A stretch of DNA of 64,000 nucleotides from Cupriavidus sp. D39 (GCF_026627925.1 NZ_JAPNLE010000007.1:558001-622000), one strand, 5' to 3'. Shown: positions 49,000-60,127, numbered from the stretch's first letter. Made by a program: numbers and translations. Notes: generated by a model not told the origin, from the letters alone.

Positions 49000-49580
49000 A
49001 AGCCATCTGGTGTCAGTGCCGGGTCCATTGGACTGGGCTGCACTACCTGTCGAACACCCAGCGCGCCTACCGCAAGGAGGCCGAACGCTTCCTGCTGTGG
49101 GCTGCTGGCGCCGCGCAAGCCGCTGTCCTCGATGGACACCGACGATTGCCTGGCCTATCGCGACTTCCTGGCGGCGCCGTTGGCAAACTGGTGCGCGCCA
49201 CGCTCGCGCGAGCGCTGGAGCCCACTGTGGCGCCCGTTTGAGGGGCCGCTCAATCCACGCGCCCAGTCCTATGCCGTCGGCGTGCTGGCCAACCTGTACC
49301 GTTACCTCAACGACAAGAACTACCTGGCCGGCAATCCATGGCTGGGCATCCACGTGCCGAAGAGCGCCAAGCCGGAGCTGCTGGACGTGGGCCGCAGCCT
49401 GACCGAGGACCAGTGGGCCTTCGTCACGGGCTACCTCGCGCGCCTGCCGGCTACGTCCGCCAACCAGCGCCTGCAGGTGGTGCTGCCGCTGCTGTATGCG
49501 ACCGGTCTGCCGCCATCCGCAACCTTTGCGGTGGCTTTCGACGTTCGAGATGGAGGTCGGGGACATTGAGGCGAGACCGA
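49000..49580 (+). pseudogene. Tyrosine recombinase remnant
   Basis: Frames join into the start of a phage-type integrase: LSNTQRAYRKEAERFLLW, then LSSMDTDDCLAYRDFLA, PRAQSYAVGVLANLYRYLND, NPWLGIHVPKSAKPELLDV and LTEDQWAFVTGYLARLP, ending at VVLPLLYATGL. The catalytic R-H-R-Y domain is lost downstream. Frame changes occur near 49110. Confidence 0.6.
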
Positions 49581-49719
49581 GGCGACGACGAGCTGCGCTT
49601 CCGCCGTGGCAAGTCGCATTGCTTGTCGATAGCTCAGTCCCAGCGCTTCGCAGCGGTGCGAGAGACCTTCTTCGTTAGGCCGCATCTCGCTGCTCACTTG
49701 CTAGTCCTCCAGAGTGCTG

Positions 49720-50835
49720 TCACGGGATGCACTGCTGACTTGCATCAAGCGATGCTCTATCATGACCGGACGCAGCAGGATCCGGCGCGACATGCCAGTG
49801 CATCCCGTACACGCTGTTGAACACCGCCGCGGCGCCCGGTGAAATAGTAATGCCCGCTTCGACGAGGCGCTTTCCGCCACGGGTTGTCCGAAAGCCCACG
49901 TACACACGCGCCGGCGCCTCATACACCTTCCCGCACTTCTTACAGAGGTTCTGGCCGTCAACGATGTAGATGCCGTCCTGTCCCGAAACGCCCCACTCCT
50001 GCAGGACTTCCATATGGTAGGCGAAGTCCTTCACCCCCAACTCGCCGAAATACTCAGAGCCAGCAAACTTTAATCCTATTGTCCCTACCGGCCTGTTCCA
50101 GTACCCGCAACGCTTACACGGATCCCAGTCCGCGCAGACGAACATCTTCCCTTTGCCCCCGTGCGTTTCTCGCCCGTGCCTAAGCCGACCGGAGAAGGCA
50201 GCACGGATGAACTCCCGGACCGACATCGCCTGGTGCCAGAGCCTTGGATTGCGCTTGTCGTGGGCAGTGTAGTACAGCGACTGGTTCGGAATCAGGATCT
50301 GATAAGCGTCGTCACCGTCGATGGTGTCATCATGTACGACGCATCCGGCGGGCAAGTCCTTTGTGGTCGGGAACCCGGCTTGCCGCAGCATCCATAGCCC
50401 TCGAACTCCCGACGCCGCATAACGTGTCTGCCGGGAGAGCGTCTCTTCGTTCGTTTGCGACGACCACTGAACTTCCACGGCGACCTTCGCCCGGCCGCGA
50501 GTGGCCAGCAAATCCGCAATCCACGGGATGCCCCCCGGCGTAGTTCCCCGAACTTCCGTTTCGACATGCCAACCGCAGGACTCGATCACCCGCGCGGCCA
50601 TGGCTTTAAGTGCCAGATGGTGTTCGCTCTCTGGCGCCGTTGCGCAGTCTCCCCGCTTCGCATGGGCGAAAAATCTGGTCCCTAGCTTGGAAGTCTTCAG
50701 AATAACCCCGCGGTCGCAGCATGCCATTCGCAGATGCTTCGCTTTGGCATTGCGATACTTGAGATCCACCCACTCGGCTTCTGTCAGCTTGAATGCATGG
50801 ACGCTCGAATCGCCTTCTAGGCAGCGCAGCGGCAC
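49720..50835 (-). CDS. CoiA-like competence/nuclease family protein
   Basis: 371 residues, GTG start. N-terminus MPLRCLEGDSSVHAF and a zinc-finger-like CCDRGVILKTSKLGTRFFAH precede the CoiA nuclease core: PESEHHLALKAMAARVIESC, PWIADLLATRGRAKVAVEVQ, WSSQTNEETLSRQTRY (PD-(D/E)XK motifs D...EVQxS). The C-terminal half has two CxxC pairs (CKRCGYWNR; CKKCGKVYE) and may bind DNA. CoiA-like proteins are linked to DNA processing during uptake and occur in defence islands. The last residues (ASGHDRASLDASQQC) may be altered by the adjoining rearrangement. Confidence 0.75.
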   Translation of the reverse strand: MPLRCLEGDSSVHAFKLTEAEWVDLKYRNAKAKHLRMACCDRGVILKTSKLGTRFFAHAKRGDCATAPESEHHLALKAMAARVIESCGWHVETEVRGTTPGGIPWIADLLATRGRAKVAVEVQWSSQTNEETLSRQTRYAASGVRGLWMLRQAGFPTTKDLPAGCVVHDDTIDGDDAYQILIPNQSLYYTAHDKRNPRLWHQAMSVREFIRAAFSGRLRHGRETHGGKGKMFVCADWDPCKRCGYWNRPVGTIGLKFAGSEYFGELGVKDFAYHMEVLQEWGVSGQDGIYIVDGQNLCKKCGKVYEAPARVYVGFRTTRGGKRLVEAGITISPGAAAVFNSVYGMHWHVAPDPAASGHDRASLDASQQCIP

Positions 50836-50943
50836 TTTGGATCGTCAGGAAGTGGACTTGCCAGGAAATATACGCCGCTGCGTCGCACGCCGCGCTCCCT
50901 CAGACGTGGGGACACGGCTGGCGCAGCAAGATGGCGCGCATAC

Positions 50944-51032
50944 GAAATCGTCCCAACCCAGGCGTATGGCTCTCAAGGACAATCGCTTCGTGGTGATACG
51001 CTCGATACCTTTTGGCACTTTGAACTCTGCAG
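50944..51032 (-). pseudogene. Tiny internal fragment of a Tn3 transposase
   Basis: PAEFKVPKGIERITTKRLSL followed by RAIRLGWDDF repeats, with few changes, the element C transposase at ~46395-46480. Only ~90 bp remain, with no ends. It marks another recombination scar beside the large gene. Confidence 0.65.
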
Positions 51033-51103
51033 GCACCCAAGCCTCTATGGCCTTTGTTGGCTGAATCCGCTTAAAAGGCCCTGGCATCAGCTCTTGTCGA
51101 GAG

Positions 51104-54100
51104 CTAGTCTCGCAGAGACTGCTTCGCGGCGCTAAGGTCGGCAAACTCCGCGTCACGCATCCAGCCATCCGCAATGCGCATCAGCATGGCCGACGTGCGG
51201 GGAAGTCCGGCATTGCGTCAGCCCAACCTCGAGCCTGCTTCGCCAATGCCCGTTCCTGGTCTCCGCCCTCACCGATCGCCTTGCTGCATACCCCTCTCAT
51301 GTTAAAGCGCTCAATGACAAGCCCGTTCTCCAATTTACCTGATGCGATGCTCTCGATGGCAGAACGCACGGCCTCATGTGGCCACGCACCGTCGATGGAA
51401 CTTGCCGGCGCATGTGCCAACAAGTGTCCAATCCGCCCGTCTGTGACGTCCACCCGGTCCATGCCCCCAGCTAACTTCCGCACCTCGGAGCACCAGTGCA
51501 GGAGAGCCTTTCCATCAACAACGTCGCCGGCTTGACCTGGGAGTAATCGAAGTCCTTCGAGCAGCTCGTATGCAGCTATCGCCACACGCCGCTCGCCTTC
51601 GGAGACCTCCCTTGCTTCCGCGTTTGCCGGCTTGAATACTGCGCAGATCGCCTCCATGAACAAGCCCGGCCGCTCCACCATCAGTCGATGCAATGTGAGG
51701 GAATTTTTTCGTCGACTGAAGCACGGTAGGTAGGCGAACTCCCGTTTGGCAAGCGCCTCGGGGGCGACATCATTTCTTTTCACCAGTTCCCCAAAGACCT
51801 GCTCAAGGTAGTAGGCGGTCATGGTGCCCCCGCGCCCTTGAGATGCGTTGATTTCTGGTACCGCGGAATCGAGCAGGCGCAAGAGCGTATCCGATGCGAC
51901 CTCTTTCAGGCGACGAACGGCAGTCTCAATAGCAGCCATCGGGCGACCACGCGACGCGTAGCTTTCGATCGCAAACAGGAGTTCCTGGGTATCACCCGCT
52001 ATCGAGTACGTGTGTTTCTGGGCCCAGTATGCTTCGTTGACTTCTCGCCCAAACGAACTGACGATATCCCAGCTTCGCATGTTCTCGTCCAGCGCAGTCA
52101 AGAGGCGCGCTGTGCGGGATGGCTCTACCCCGAGTGCGGCGACCGTATCTTTGACATCCGTTGCAAAGCTATCGCCGAACCGCGTCAATCCTTCGGCTAT
52201 AACTGTCGCGCTCACAACATCGAGACCACTACCGCTTTCCACCGCCAACCGCAACAGCGCCAGCAGCTGTTCCCTCGGTAACTGCAGCGAGCGCGCTGCC
52301 GCCGCTACGATCTGAGGCAGCTTTGCGCGCTTTGCCAAGTCAGCCAGTCCTTGCACGCCGCTGCTTGCGACAATCGCCTGAACTGCATCGGAGCGTGCCG
52401 CGTCAACTGGCGTCATCGGGTCTTCCGCTGCGTCAGTCACACCGGAAACCGCTGGCATCCAATCATCAAAGAGCCATGCGCTCTGAAGCAATGTGTCGTC
52501 CGGCTTAAACTTCTCCACAAGTGCATCAACTCGGGACAGAACGTCAGGTTGAAGTGCCCAGTCAGTATTGGCAAAGAAGCGGTGCCGATTCGCCTCCTTT
52601 CGCAATACGTCCCATATCTGGAACCGGATTTCCCCCGTAACTTCAGCGAGCACGGCGTCCAGCGCACCAAGCATGCTGTCGAGCGGTTCCGGCGGGAACT
52701 CGCTCATTGCACCAATGAGCGTTTCCCATCGGTCCGGTTCTTGTCGCGCGTGCTCCAGAGCGAGGTGAACGACTGCGGCCTGGCTCTCCCAGACCACTCC
52801 ATAAGTCAGAACCTCCTCCTCTTCAGTGTCACCGAACTCACGAAATTTCGGCGTTGCCGTCGGGCTTGACGTGTCGTGCGACTGAGGCAACAGCTTTGTG
52901 AGCAACGGCCAAGCAATGGCAGGCACAGCCTTTACGACATGGGAGAGAACCGCCGTTCTCTGTTTGGCTCGGGCACTGGTATTGGGCGACCATGACAGAA
53001 AGATGGCACGCAAACTGTTAATAGGCCGATTGGAAAGCGAGCCTCCCGGGTCAATTGTTGCCAGATGCGCCAGGCACATGCTAGAGCGAAGCAGAAGTGC
53101 CGGGTCCCAAGCCAGTGTCTCCAGTGCCCACAGCAGTCCGACGTGGTAAGTCCGGGGAGTGAGAAAGCCCTTATGTTCTTCGAAGATTGGTTTGATTGCC
53201 GCGGCGTCGCCCTCAAGTAGACGCTCGAGGGCTTCAAGAAAAGGGATGGGGGCGGCCTCCGCGAGCAGGGCGAGGTTTTCTTGCAGACTCGCAAGAAGTC
53301 GATGGTCGCTTGACAGACCCGGCAGACCTCGAACGAGGCTATTCACGAATTCTTGAGGCGTCGTGCCCTGCGCCGTGAAATCAGCCTGCTCATGCAGAAC
53401 CGCCATGTGTAGAAGCATGGTCATCATCCCTTCACGAAGCCATGCGCTGTGGGTGTCCAGCCTCTCTGACGGCGGCCGGTAAACCTCGTCAGCCCTCGGT
53501 GCCGGCGGGATATGAGAGAAAACCTCCTTCACCGCAGATGAGAACTGACGCAGGTGTTCTGGCCCGATGAGATGACCGAGGTGTACGAACGCATCTACCG
53601 ATGAGCGCATGGTCCAAACGTCACCCACGTGATCCACCGGCGGATCTTTTAGCTTCGCGAGCTTCCGTAGTGGAGCCTCGACCACCTCATATTCGGCGCA
53701 CCTGGCAAGCGTGCAGAGTATCGCCTGGTCCGTGTTGCCCGAAGAGACCCAGGCGCCCGCCAACAACGCAGGCAACAGCGACTCCGCACTGTCTATCCAT
53801 TCTGGCCTTTCGGCGGTACCGCTTGGTCTTTGGCGTGCCAGTACGGCCAGACTCCGCCCGCAGTGTCTCGCAATGTCGTATCCCTGCTGCTCAGTGAATC
53901 CCATGGCGACGAACGCCTTGCCGAGAGCTGAGCTCGTGCGGTCGCTTGAGCAGGACATGATTCGACCGCTTTTCGTCCGCGCCTGCACTGACGATGGTGG
54001 GACCATACTGGGAAAGCAAGCCCGCGAGCCCCCGTGCCTGCCCGCGGGGCAGAAAGGCAAGCCCGGCCTTGCCGGCAAGCGCACGTGCGGCTTCCTCGGT

Positions 54101-54861
54101 GTCCACGATTAAGGTCCGCGCTTCGAGAAAAAACGTACCGACGGTTCTGCCCGACGAATCGCGGCAACAGCAAAAGCCAGAACCTCATCTGGAGAATCGG
54201 CCGCAAAAGCAAGCCTACCGGTGCCTTCATTTAGTCCGCGCAAAAGCTCTTCGGCTTGCGGCTCTCGACCGGCAAGCAGAACTTCCTCGACAAGAGCAGG
54301 AGAAAATCTGTTTGAGAACTCTTCCCAGAATTCATCAATGCTCCGCGCCCCAGCTGAAGGCATCAGCCTCAGCTCATATCTCGCCCAGCGGGCTGCAACT
54401 GCGGGACATGCGCCCAGCCAGTCCTCCAACATCGCCCCATCGACGTACTTAACGTCCTTCCAGTCCCCCTGCTCGCACTTCGCCTGTACCCAGTCTGGCA
54501 ACTTCTCCTTGGGGTTGTCCCATGTCCGTGGAGAAACGAAAACGAAGGTCGTTTCACTGCGCGCAGCCTCGTCAACCTGCTTTGTTCGCTTCTCGTAGTC
54601 ACTACTGGCCTTTCCGGCTGCGCCTTCGGTGACGCCGAACTCCCAGATTGACCTCCCATCGGGTACGTATGGTGAAATCCCCGTCGCTTCCAGAACACCG
54701 TCGAACCCTCGAACCTGCCCCTTATCACCGCTTGGAAAGCGAATGTCTGTGATGTTCGCTGCGGTTGCCCTGATTAGGTCGGCGACCAGCGCCGGGAAAC
54801 TCGTTCGAGCTTGGAGCGTGTCCGCCCACTGTTGCAGGTTTGTCGCCGTGACCCAACGCAT
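51104..54861 (-). CDS. Very large putative defence protein (~1250 aa), three small frameshifts
   Basis: The frames 54109-54861, 53891-54106, 51181-54084 and a short tail to 51104-51106 join into one protein. Breaks fall at a T6 run (~54130), near 53930, and at a C4 run (~51192). The N-terminal ~200 residues look like a PD-(D/E)XK-type domain (RFPSGDKGQVRGFDGVLEAT, SIWEFGV) followed by a STAND-like region without a normal P-loop (LAFAADSPDEVLAFAVAAIR). The remaining ~950 residues are helical repeats ending RTSAMLMRIADGWMRDAEFA. The start at 54861 has GAGGGG upstream. A single-gene phage-sensing defence protein is likely but unproven. It is not adjacent to a partner gene. Confidence 0.6.
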
Positions 54862-55229
54862 CTCGCCCCTCATACACATGTTATTGAAGACTTAACTTGC
54901 GAGCGCCAGCGTTCTGCAATGTCTAACGCAGTACCGCCCGTCGAAAACCCCAGCTTATCGGCTGCAGCACAGAGGGTTTTCTTGAGGTCCTGATCCAGGT
55001 CGCGCGTTAAACGCCCGGGCGTAGCAAAGTCTTAATCATACCGGCCGGCAATCGGCAGGTCACTTTCACTGACTTCCGCTAGCCGCGCCGTATGAGCTCG
55101 TCAGAAGCTTTCCCAGCCTCCGCCGTCCGTGAACGGATACGACGCTGTCCAAGGATGATGAAGTGCGTGAATGTCGCCCTGGATTCGTCAAAAACCCGCC
55201 ACGCCTCCGGCTAACGGTTCCGCCCCACT
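54862..55229. other. Intergenic region without a recognised gene
   Basis: Separates the large minus-strand gene from the H-NS-like gene. The short frames lack start signals and conserved motifs. The promoter of the large gene should be near 54880-54960; no clear boxes were seen. Confidence 0.4.
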
Positions 55230-55505
55230 TCATGATTCGCCCGTGACGCCCGGAATGGGCACCCCGAAATGTTCCACGGTCTGCCCGGCATTGACCGCCC
55301 GCTGCAGCCAATCGGGCATGGCGCCGCGGCCGTCCCAGCCCTGCCCGTGCGCGTTGCGGTAGCGCACCGCGCCAGGCGTTGGGGGCGGAGGCGACTCGGC
55401 AAAGCAGCCAGCGGCCTGCAGGTCGGCCACGGTCAGGCCGTGCTGGGCCATCTGGATGCGGATCCAGGTAATCGCTTCGGCGCGCTCGATTTCGATCGAC
55501 TTCAT
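55230..55505 (-). CDS. H-NS-like nucleoid protein with short N-terminus
   Basis: 91 residues from MKSIEIERAEAITWIRIQMA. The C-terminal DNA-binding domain is clear (VRYRNAHGQGWDGRGAMPDW, LQRAVNAGQ), with a Pro-rich linker PPPPTPG. The usual ~50-residue coiled-coil oligomerisation domain is mostly missing. The frame continues upstream to 55658 without similarity, so the gene is probably 5'-truncated. H-NS proteins silence foreign DNA and are common on plasmids. Confidence 0.7.
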   Translation of the reverse strand: MKSIEIERAEAITWIRIQMAQHGLTVADLQAAGCFAESPPPPTPGAVRYRNAHGQGWDGRGAMPDWLQRAVNAGQTVEHFGVPIPGVTGES

Positions 55506-55762
55506 TCCAGGTGCACAGATTTGAGGAAGCTGCGGAGCAGGATCCTGCGTTGTCGTCTCAAAGACCGTTAGGCCTCCACATTGTTCCGGCGGATCGCTGG
55601 TGTAACGCAACCTGCTCCCTTGGGGATTGGGAATCACGTGGTCACCCCGCCGCTTCAAAATTAATCAGACTCGAGGAGCCCGCCGGGCATCTGTCCTCGC
55701 GCGGTTTGTCCACAGGCTTATCCCGTGGCGCGGTGGACAAATCCTACTGCCGCCCACGCCCT

Positions 55763-56310
55763 TCAGGCCGGCCCCGGCTTGAACTTGGTGCGTGTCGTCG
55801 GCGCCCGGCGCTTGGCGGTCGCCAGGTGGCGTGTCGCCTTGGCTTCCGCTTGCGCGCGCTCGGCCCGCCGCAGCGCCGCTGCCAGTTCGGCCCGCAGCCC
55901 GTCTTGTACCACCTGCCCTCGCCCGAGCGCCTGCTCGGCCGCCGCCAGTTGCCGACTGAGCGTATCGCGCTCGGCCTGCAACCGCGCCCGCTCCTCGGCA
56001 CCGGCCACAGCGGCGTCTTGCGCCTTCGCCTGCACGGCCGCCAGTTCGGTGCGCAGGTCCGCGACCGCCTGCTCGCCCTTCTGGCGCAGCGTGCGCTCCT
56101 GGTCGATCTCGCGCAGCGCGCGGCGCTCGGTGGCGCTGGCTCGCTCCTGCGCGACGGCCACCTGCTCGCGGGTGTGCTCCAGGTCCGCCGAGAACTGCGT
56201 ATGCATCTCGCCCAGTTGCCGCTCCAGCGCCTCGACCTGGCGCTTGCTCTCGTCGTGACGCGCTTGCGCGGCGGCGTGGGCCTGGCGCTCGGCCTCCAGT
56301 TCCCCCTGCA
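55763..56310 (-). pseudogene. kfrA: KfrA-like coiled-coil protein, N-terminus removed
   Basis: Open from the transposon end at 56311 through a long heptad region (GELEAERQAHAAAQARHDES, REIDQERTLRQKGEQAVADL, LAAALRRAERAQAEAKATRH) to a native-looking basic C-terminus RRAPTTRTKFKPGPA. KfrA is a plasmid-partition-associated DNA-binding protein whose N-terminal helix-turn-helix is missing here. The gene symbol is by family resemblance. Confidence 0.6.
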
Positions 56311-57399
56311 GGGGTAGCTTTGATTTCGGTGCAATTTGCGACGGTTCGCAAGCCCAGCATCAGCGCGGACGTGTCCTCGTAAGCTATTGATTAATAGAGG
56401 ATTTCTGTTTGGCCATCGATCAACCGCAAACGGCGTCATTGCGAGTTCGATTTCAGCCCGCAGCGCTTGTTTTGGGTGCAGTTTGTGACGGCAGTAGTTG
56501 TCCGACGTAGCGCTCAACTGGGAAGCGGAAGACGCCCCGGAGATTGATGCCCTCTAGCCGTGTTGGGGCGATTCGCCCGAACGACTCGGGTGCCACGGGC
56601 TGCCGTCGTTTCACTTGCCGATCGAGCACTGTCTGCATCTGACCAGTATTCCACGCCATCACGATGTTAGCCAGCAAGCTTAGCGCGTCGGCGACGGCCT
56701 GCATCTCGTCGGCGCGCCTAGCCTGCGTGGGGGCGACTCGGCCTGTATAGATCGCCCGCTTTAGCGTGTTGACCGCCTCGCCGCGATTAAGCACGCGTAC
56801 AGCCACTGGTGCGCATATGACAGCAGTCGGTCCCGATCGGCGCAATGCAGCACTTCATCACGCAGCGCCCGCACAAGGGCTCGACGTTGATGTACCGTTA
56901 TCCAACGAAACCCGAGCGTCTGGCAGGCCAGCAGTTGATGGTCGGAGAGCGTTCGCCCACGCGCGTAGAGCGCCCGCAAGGACGCTAGATCCGGCGTATT
57001 GATGCCGAGTTCCGTGCCGAGGTGGCGAAGCAGGACTGGTGGCAGGATACTGAACGCATCCAATAGGCAGCCGCTCATGCGCAAAAAGCCAATGTGCAGC
57101 GCCAGGCCCAGCTTCATCGTTGGGCCGCGCCGTCGCCCGATCAATTCGTGCTCGGCGTGGCTGTATGTGAAGAACGTCTGCAATTCGAAACTGCTGAGTT
57201 CACGCGGCACCTCGCGCGCGCCCAAAAAGGTGCTCTGCCAGCCTTGCATCTCGTGCGCCTCCCGTGCCTAGGGCCAAACAAGATACGCCAAGCAGAAGCG
57301 AACAGCAAACCTCAAAAAATCAATAACTTAGGCATGAGCCCCCGCGTCGCTGCTGGGCTTGCGAACCGTCGCATATTGCACCGAAATCAAAGCTACCCC
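56311..57399 (-). mobile_element. Internally deleted Tn3 element (derivative of element A)
   Basis: 1,089 bp with inverted ends: GGGGTAGCTTTGATTTCGGT at 56311 and its complement ending at 57399; similarity runs past the 38-bp end to ~100 bp. It keeps ~155 N-terminal transposase codons (56800-57249, near-identical to 18212 onward) and ~100 C-terminal codons (56490-56800). The middle ~700 codons are deleted with a join near 56805. It is non-autonomous but could be mobilised. The 5-bp flanks CTGCA and TGGTC do not match. Confidence 0.8.
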
Positions 57400-57436
57400 T
57401 GGTCGGCGCATTTCCGCCCGGCCGTGGCCAGGAGCT

Positions 57437-57814
57437 TCATTGGCGTCCTGGCTGGCAGGGGAACGTATCCTTCAAGAGAAACAGCACAGTCATGGAGAGC
57501 GGCATGTCGTCGCTGAATTGCGATGGATTTTTCGTGACAGCACTATCCAGCATCGCCTTTATGTTGCCGACATTCAGTGGGAGGTCCCTTGGTTGACAGT
57601 AAAGCTGTGGCTGTCCGCTATGTGCCAGTGCGGCATTTGCCGACAAAAACGCTGAACTGGCGCCAGCAATGTAGTTGTCCAGTATCTGCGGCACTTCAGG
57701 CGCCCCGCCTCTCGACCAGTCCTTGTAATTCTTCCAGAGAGCGTCCGCCAGCGCGCTGTTGCACGTGAGGATTGATCCAAGCGCTACCGCAGCGGCAGCC
57801 AAAACTCGTTGCAT
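57437..57814 (-). CDS. Exported Rap1a/Tai-like immunity-type protein
   Basis: 125 residues. The start at 57814 has GGGAGGG 6 nt upstream. Signal peptide MQRVLAAAAVALGSILTCNS then ALADALW. The mature domain (LDNYIAGASSAFLSANAALA, YCQPRDLPLNVGNIKAMLDS, VLFLLKDTFPC) matches the small all-helical Rap1a/Tai fold, with paired Cys at YC and FPC. Family members neutralise T6SS amidase effectors in the periplasm. No effector gene is adjacent. A (GTT)n tract lies just upstream at 57829-57842. Confidence 0.6.
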   Translation of the reverse strand: MQRVLAAAAVALGSILTCNSALADALWKNYKDWSRGGAPEVPQILDNYIAGASSAFLSANAALAHSGQPQLYCQPRDLPLNVGNIKAMLDSAVTKNPSQFSDDMPLSMTVLFLLKDTFPCQPGRQ

Positions 57815-58064
57815 TGTGACCCTCCCGTTGTTGTTGTTGTTGTGCCGCCCGTGACCAGGAGCCTCATTGGCTGGCAAGATCGAATACTCTCTCGCCCCAA
57901 CTGCGGCAGTGAAGAGCTTCCCAGTGGCAATTTGTAGCACTTCTTCTCCTACTACCTTTTAGTGGTCTATGGACGCGAAGCGCAACAGCACGCTGATCAC
58001 TCAGGCTTCCCTTGCAAATGTAATTCGCGAAGGAAGAGTCTGTCTGATGGTCGCCCCTGGACGC

Positions 58065-58518
58065 TCAAGCTCCGGCGATCGCCTTTGGCTCAGCCAATTG
58101 TCCCGCTTGATCGACTAGGTCAATGATCTTCCAACCTTGATCCCGAGCAGGCTCAATGAGCATCGCTGCTTCAGATTTGCGCAGCGCCAGCCCTAGCAAT
58201 TCGCTGGGCCTAGTCACGCCCACAAAGACGTTTGTAGCCGCGGTAAGCCCGACCCAGCGAAAGGCTCGTCAGAAACACCGAAGGCACGCGGAAGAACCGT
58301 GCTTAAGTCGATGCACTGTTCGTTCGCCCGGTTTCCTTTCCGCACCTCACTCTCTACGACGAGAATTCCGTCCACGCTCTTGCCCTTGACCGAGTGGATC
58401 AAGCCAAGCCGCAATGTAAGATCGTCAAATTGCACGTGATTCGTGGGGCGGCGTTCCGGGTCCACACGATCGGTCTTTTGCTCCGCAACGAAGGCACAAA
58501 AATCCGTGATTTCGCCCC
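58065..58518 (-). pseudogene. UvrD-like helicase, C-terminal remnant
   Basis: Reads ITDFCAFVAEQKTDRVDPER, LGLIHSVKGKSVDGILVVES, AATNVFVGVTRPSELLGLAL and EPARDQGWKIIDLVDQAGQ to a TGA at 58065-58067, with a frameshift near 58255. These are helicase motifs V (HSVKGKSVD) and VI (VGVTRPSEL). The N-terminal ATPase part is replaced at 58519 by the 33-bp repeat. Such helicases often pair with OLD-type nucleases (Gabija-like), but no partner is present. 57941-58064 holds nothing recognised. Confidence 0.65.
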
Positions 58519-58551
58519 GTCAAGTCCATTACGGATGGGTTCCGCTGACGC
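58519..58551 (+). repeat. 33-bp repeat, copy 2
   Basis: Identical to 22711-22743 (GTCAAGTCCATTACGGATGG onward). It cuts the UvrD-like gene, consistent with an insertion or recombination end. Confidence 0.55.
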
Positions 58552-58650
58552 CGGCCCTTTCTCCTCGCCGGTTACCAGGATGTCTCTATATTGGTTATTA
58601 TCCGCAACAGACCACCATAAAATGTGAAATTCGTAATGAGGTCTTCACAC

Positions 58651-60127
58651 TTATTTTAATGGTTTCACTCCGCCATGTCGACCAAGTCCGAATGCAATAC
58701 GATAAACATCCGGCATCTGAACACGGCCATCTTTTAATCGATTGACGATTCCGAGCTCAACCAGATTTTTTAAAACTCCCTCGAGACCATCTTCGATATT
58801 TTGAGGTGACAGCTTCACAGCACGGCCGGTACGTTGTAAGTTCCCATCCAAGTCGGAGAGCGTGCCCTCTGCCCTCCAAATGTCCCCGATATCCTTAGCG
58901 GCACAAGGGACTGTCAGCCTTCCGCGCAACGGCCTCATAACGAGATCCACCCACGGATAATCTTCGCTAGTAATCTCATCAACCCGAATTCTTGATGCAG
59001 CTTGGACGCCCTCCTGAATGGCCCGAAAACCTAAGGCAAGCGGATAATCTGAAGGAGTCTGATCGGCGGCCTGCCGAACAGCCGCAAAAAAGCTCCGAGG
59101 ACTTACTTGGTCCAAGCCATCCTGCAAATGATTCACAAGCCACGTACTCCGGCTTTCCTCTCTTATAGCCGCTGGGGCCAGATGCCATTGCCTTCCCGGC
59201 CAACAGAATGAAAGCTTGCTCCTGCAATCGCTCGTCGGCCCGGAGGACGGATGGCAGTAGCCAACCACCATCCTTTCGCTGCCAATTCACGCGCAAGTTC
59301 GGTCCGGTTATATCACGAAAGATTACACCATTGTTAATTGCATTTGCTAAGCATTGAAAAAACAAGGCATAGAGATCCGCCCTTCTCCAATCAAGCTTTG
59401 CGCGACGTGCAAGCAATTTAGATGCATCAGGAAACGCTGTAATTGCCGGATCCTGCAGCATATCAGGACGAACGAATAGCTTAAACCGGATGCGCTTCGT
59501 GGCCCGCAGATCCTGAGTCACTTGAAATAGACCCTTTGCAAGTGGCCGAATACTCGCCCAATCCTCGGCAAGCCTATCAAGGGCATCAAACAGGATTACG
59601 ACGGTCTGCCCTTTCCTCTCTTGCTCTTGATCTACTTTCTGAAGAAGCTCATCAAAGTCTTCTGGGTTGTCCTGCACCCATTCAACCCGTGCATCCCATC
59701 GATTCGTCTTGGGAAATGGCGTATCAAAACCCGCCTTATGGGCACAGACTGCACGCCAGATCGCCCTGGCAGGATATTTTTGGATGAGCTTCGCGAGAAC
59801 GTCTTTGCTGGGCGCATCGTCCGACTTTTGCTGCGCACCGAAAGCCTGCAGTGCCTTAACGCCGATTTTTAGACGAGCTTCTGGAAATGCACCACTAATA
59901 AAGTGCTGGTGCGGGGTGGACGATAGGTGCGCCCACCAGAAGCTCTTCCCCGCCCCTCGGATACCCTCAACGATGCAAGCATCGGGATCCAGAGCACGGG
60001 CGTGACTCGGCGGCAGGTACGTAAAAAACGGATCCCGGTCGGGATCAGCGCCGGCTTGGTCCACAGAGGGTAGCGATTCCCGAAGTGCCGACCGCAACCC
60101 GGCGGCTTGAGTTGTGATACTCACCAT
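58651..60127 (-). CDS. P-loop NTPase, third gene of the HEPN/KGGVGR operon (one frameshift)
   Basis: About 490 residues if joined. The N-terminal domain has Walker A EGIRGAGKSFWWAHL and Walker B TVVILFDALDRLAED, with RIRFKLFVRPDML as a sensor-like strand. The C-terminal half (STWLVNHLQDGLDQVSPRSF, GFRAIQEGVQAASRI, VLKNLVELGIVNRLKDGRVQ then MPDVYRIAFG) includes a winged-helix-like end. The two halves are in different frames with a shift near 59165 (GGAAAGCC). The ATG overlaps the previous stop as TAATG. It is a STAND/Sll1717-like NTPase, likely the switch or effector partner of the operon. Confidence 0.7.

Noticed and set aside
55230..56310. Plasmid partition/replication module
   Set aside because: Only an H-NS-like gene and a truncated KfrA-like tail are present; no Rep, ParB or iteron array was found.
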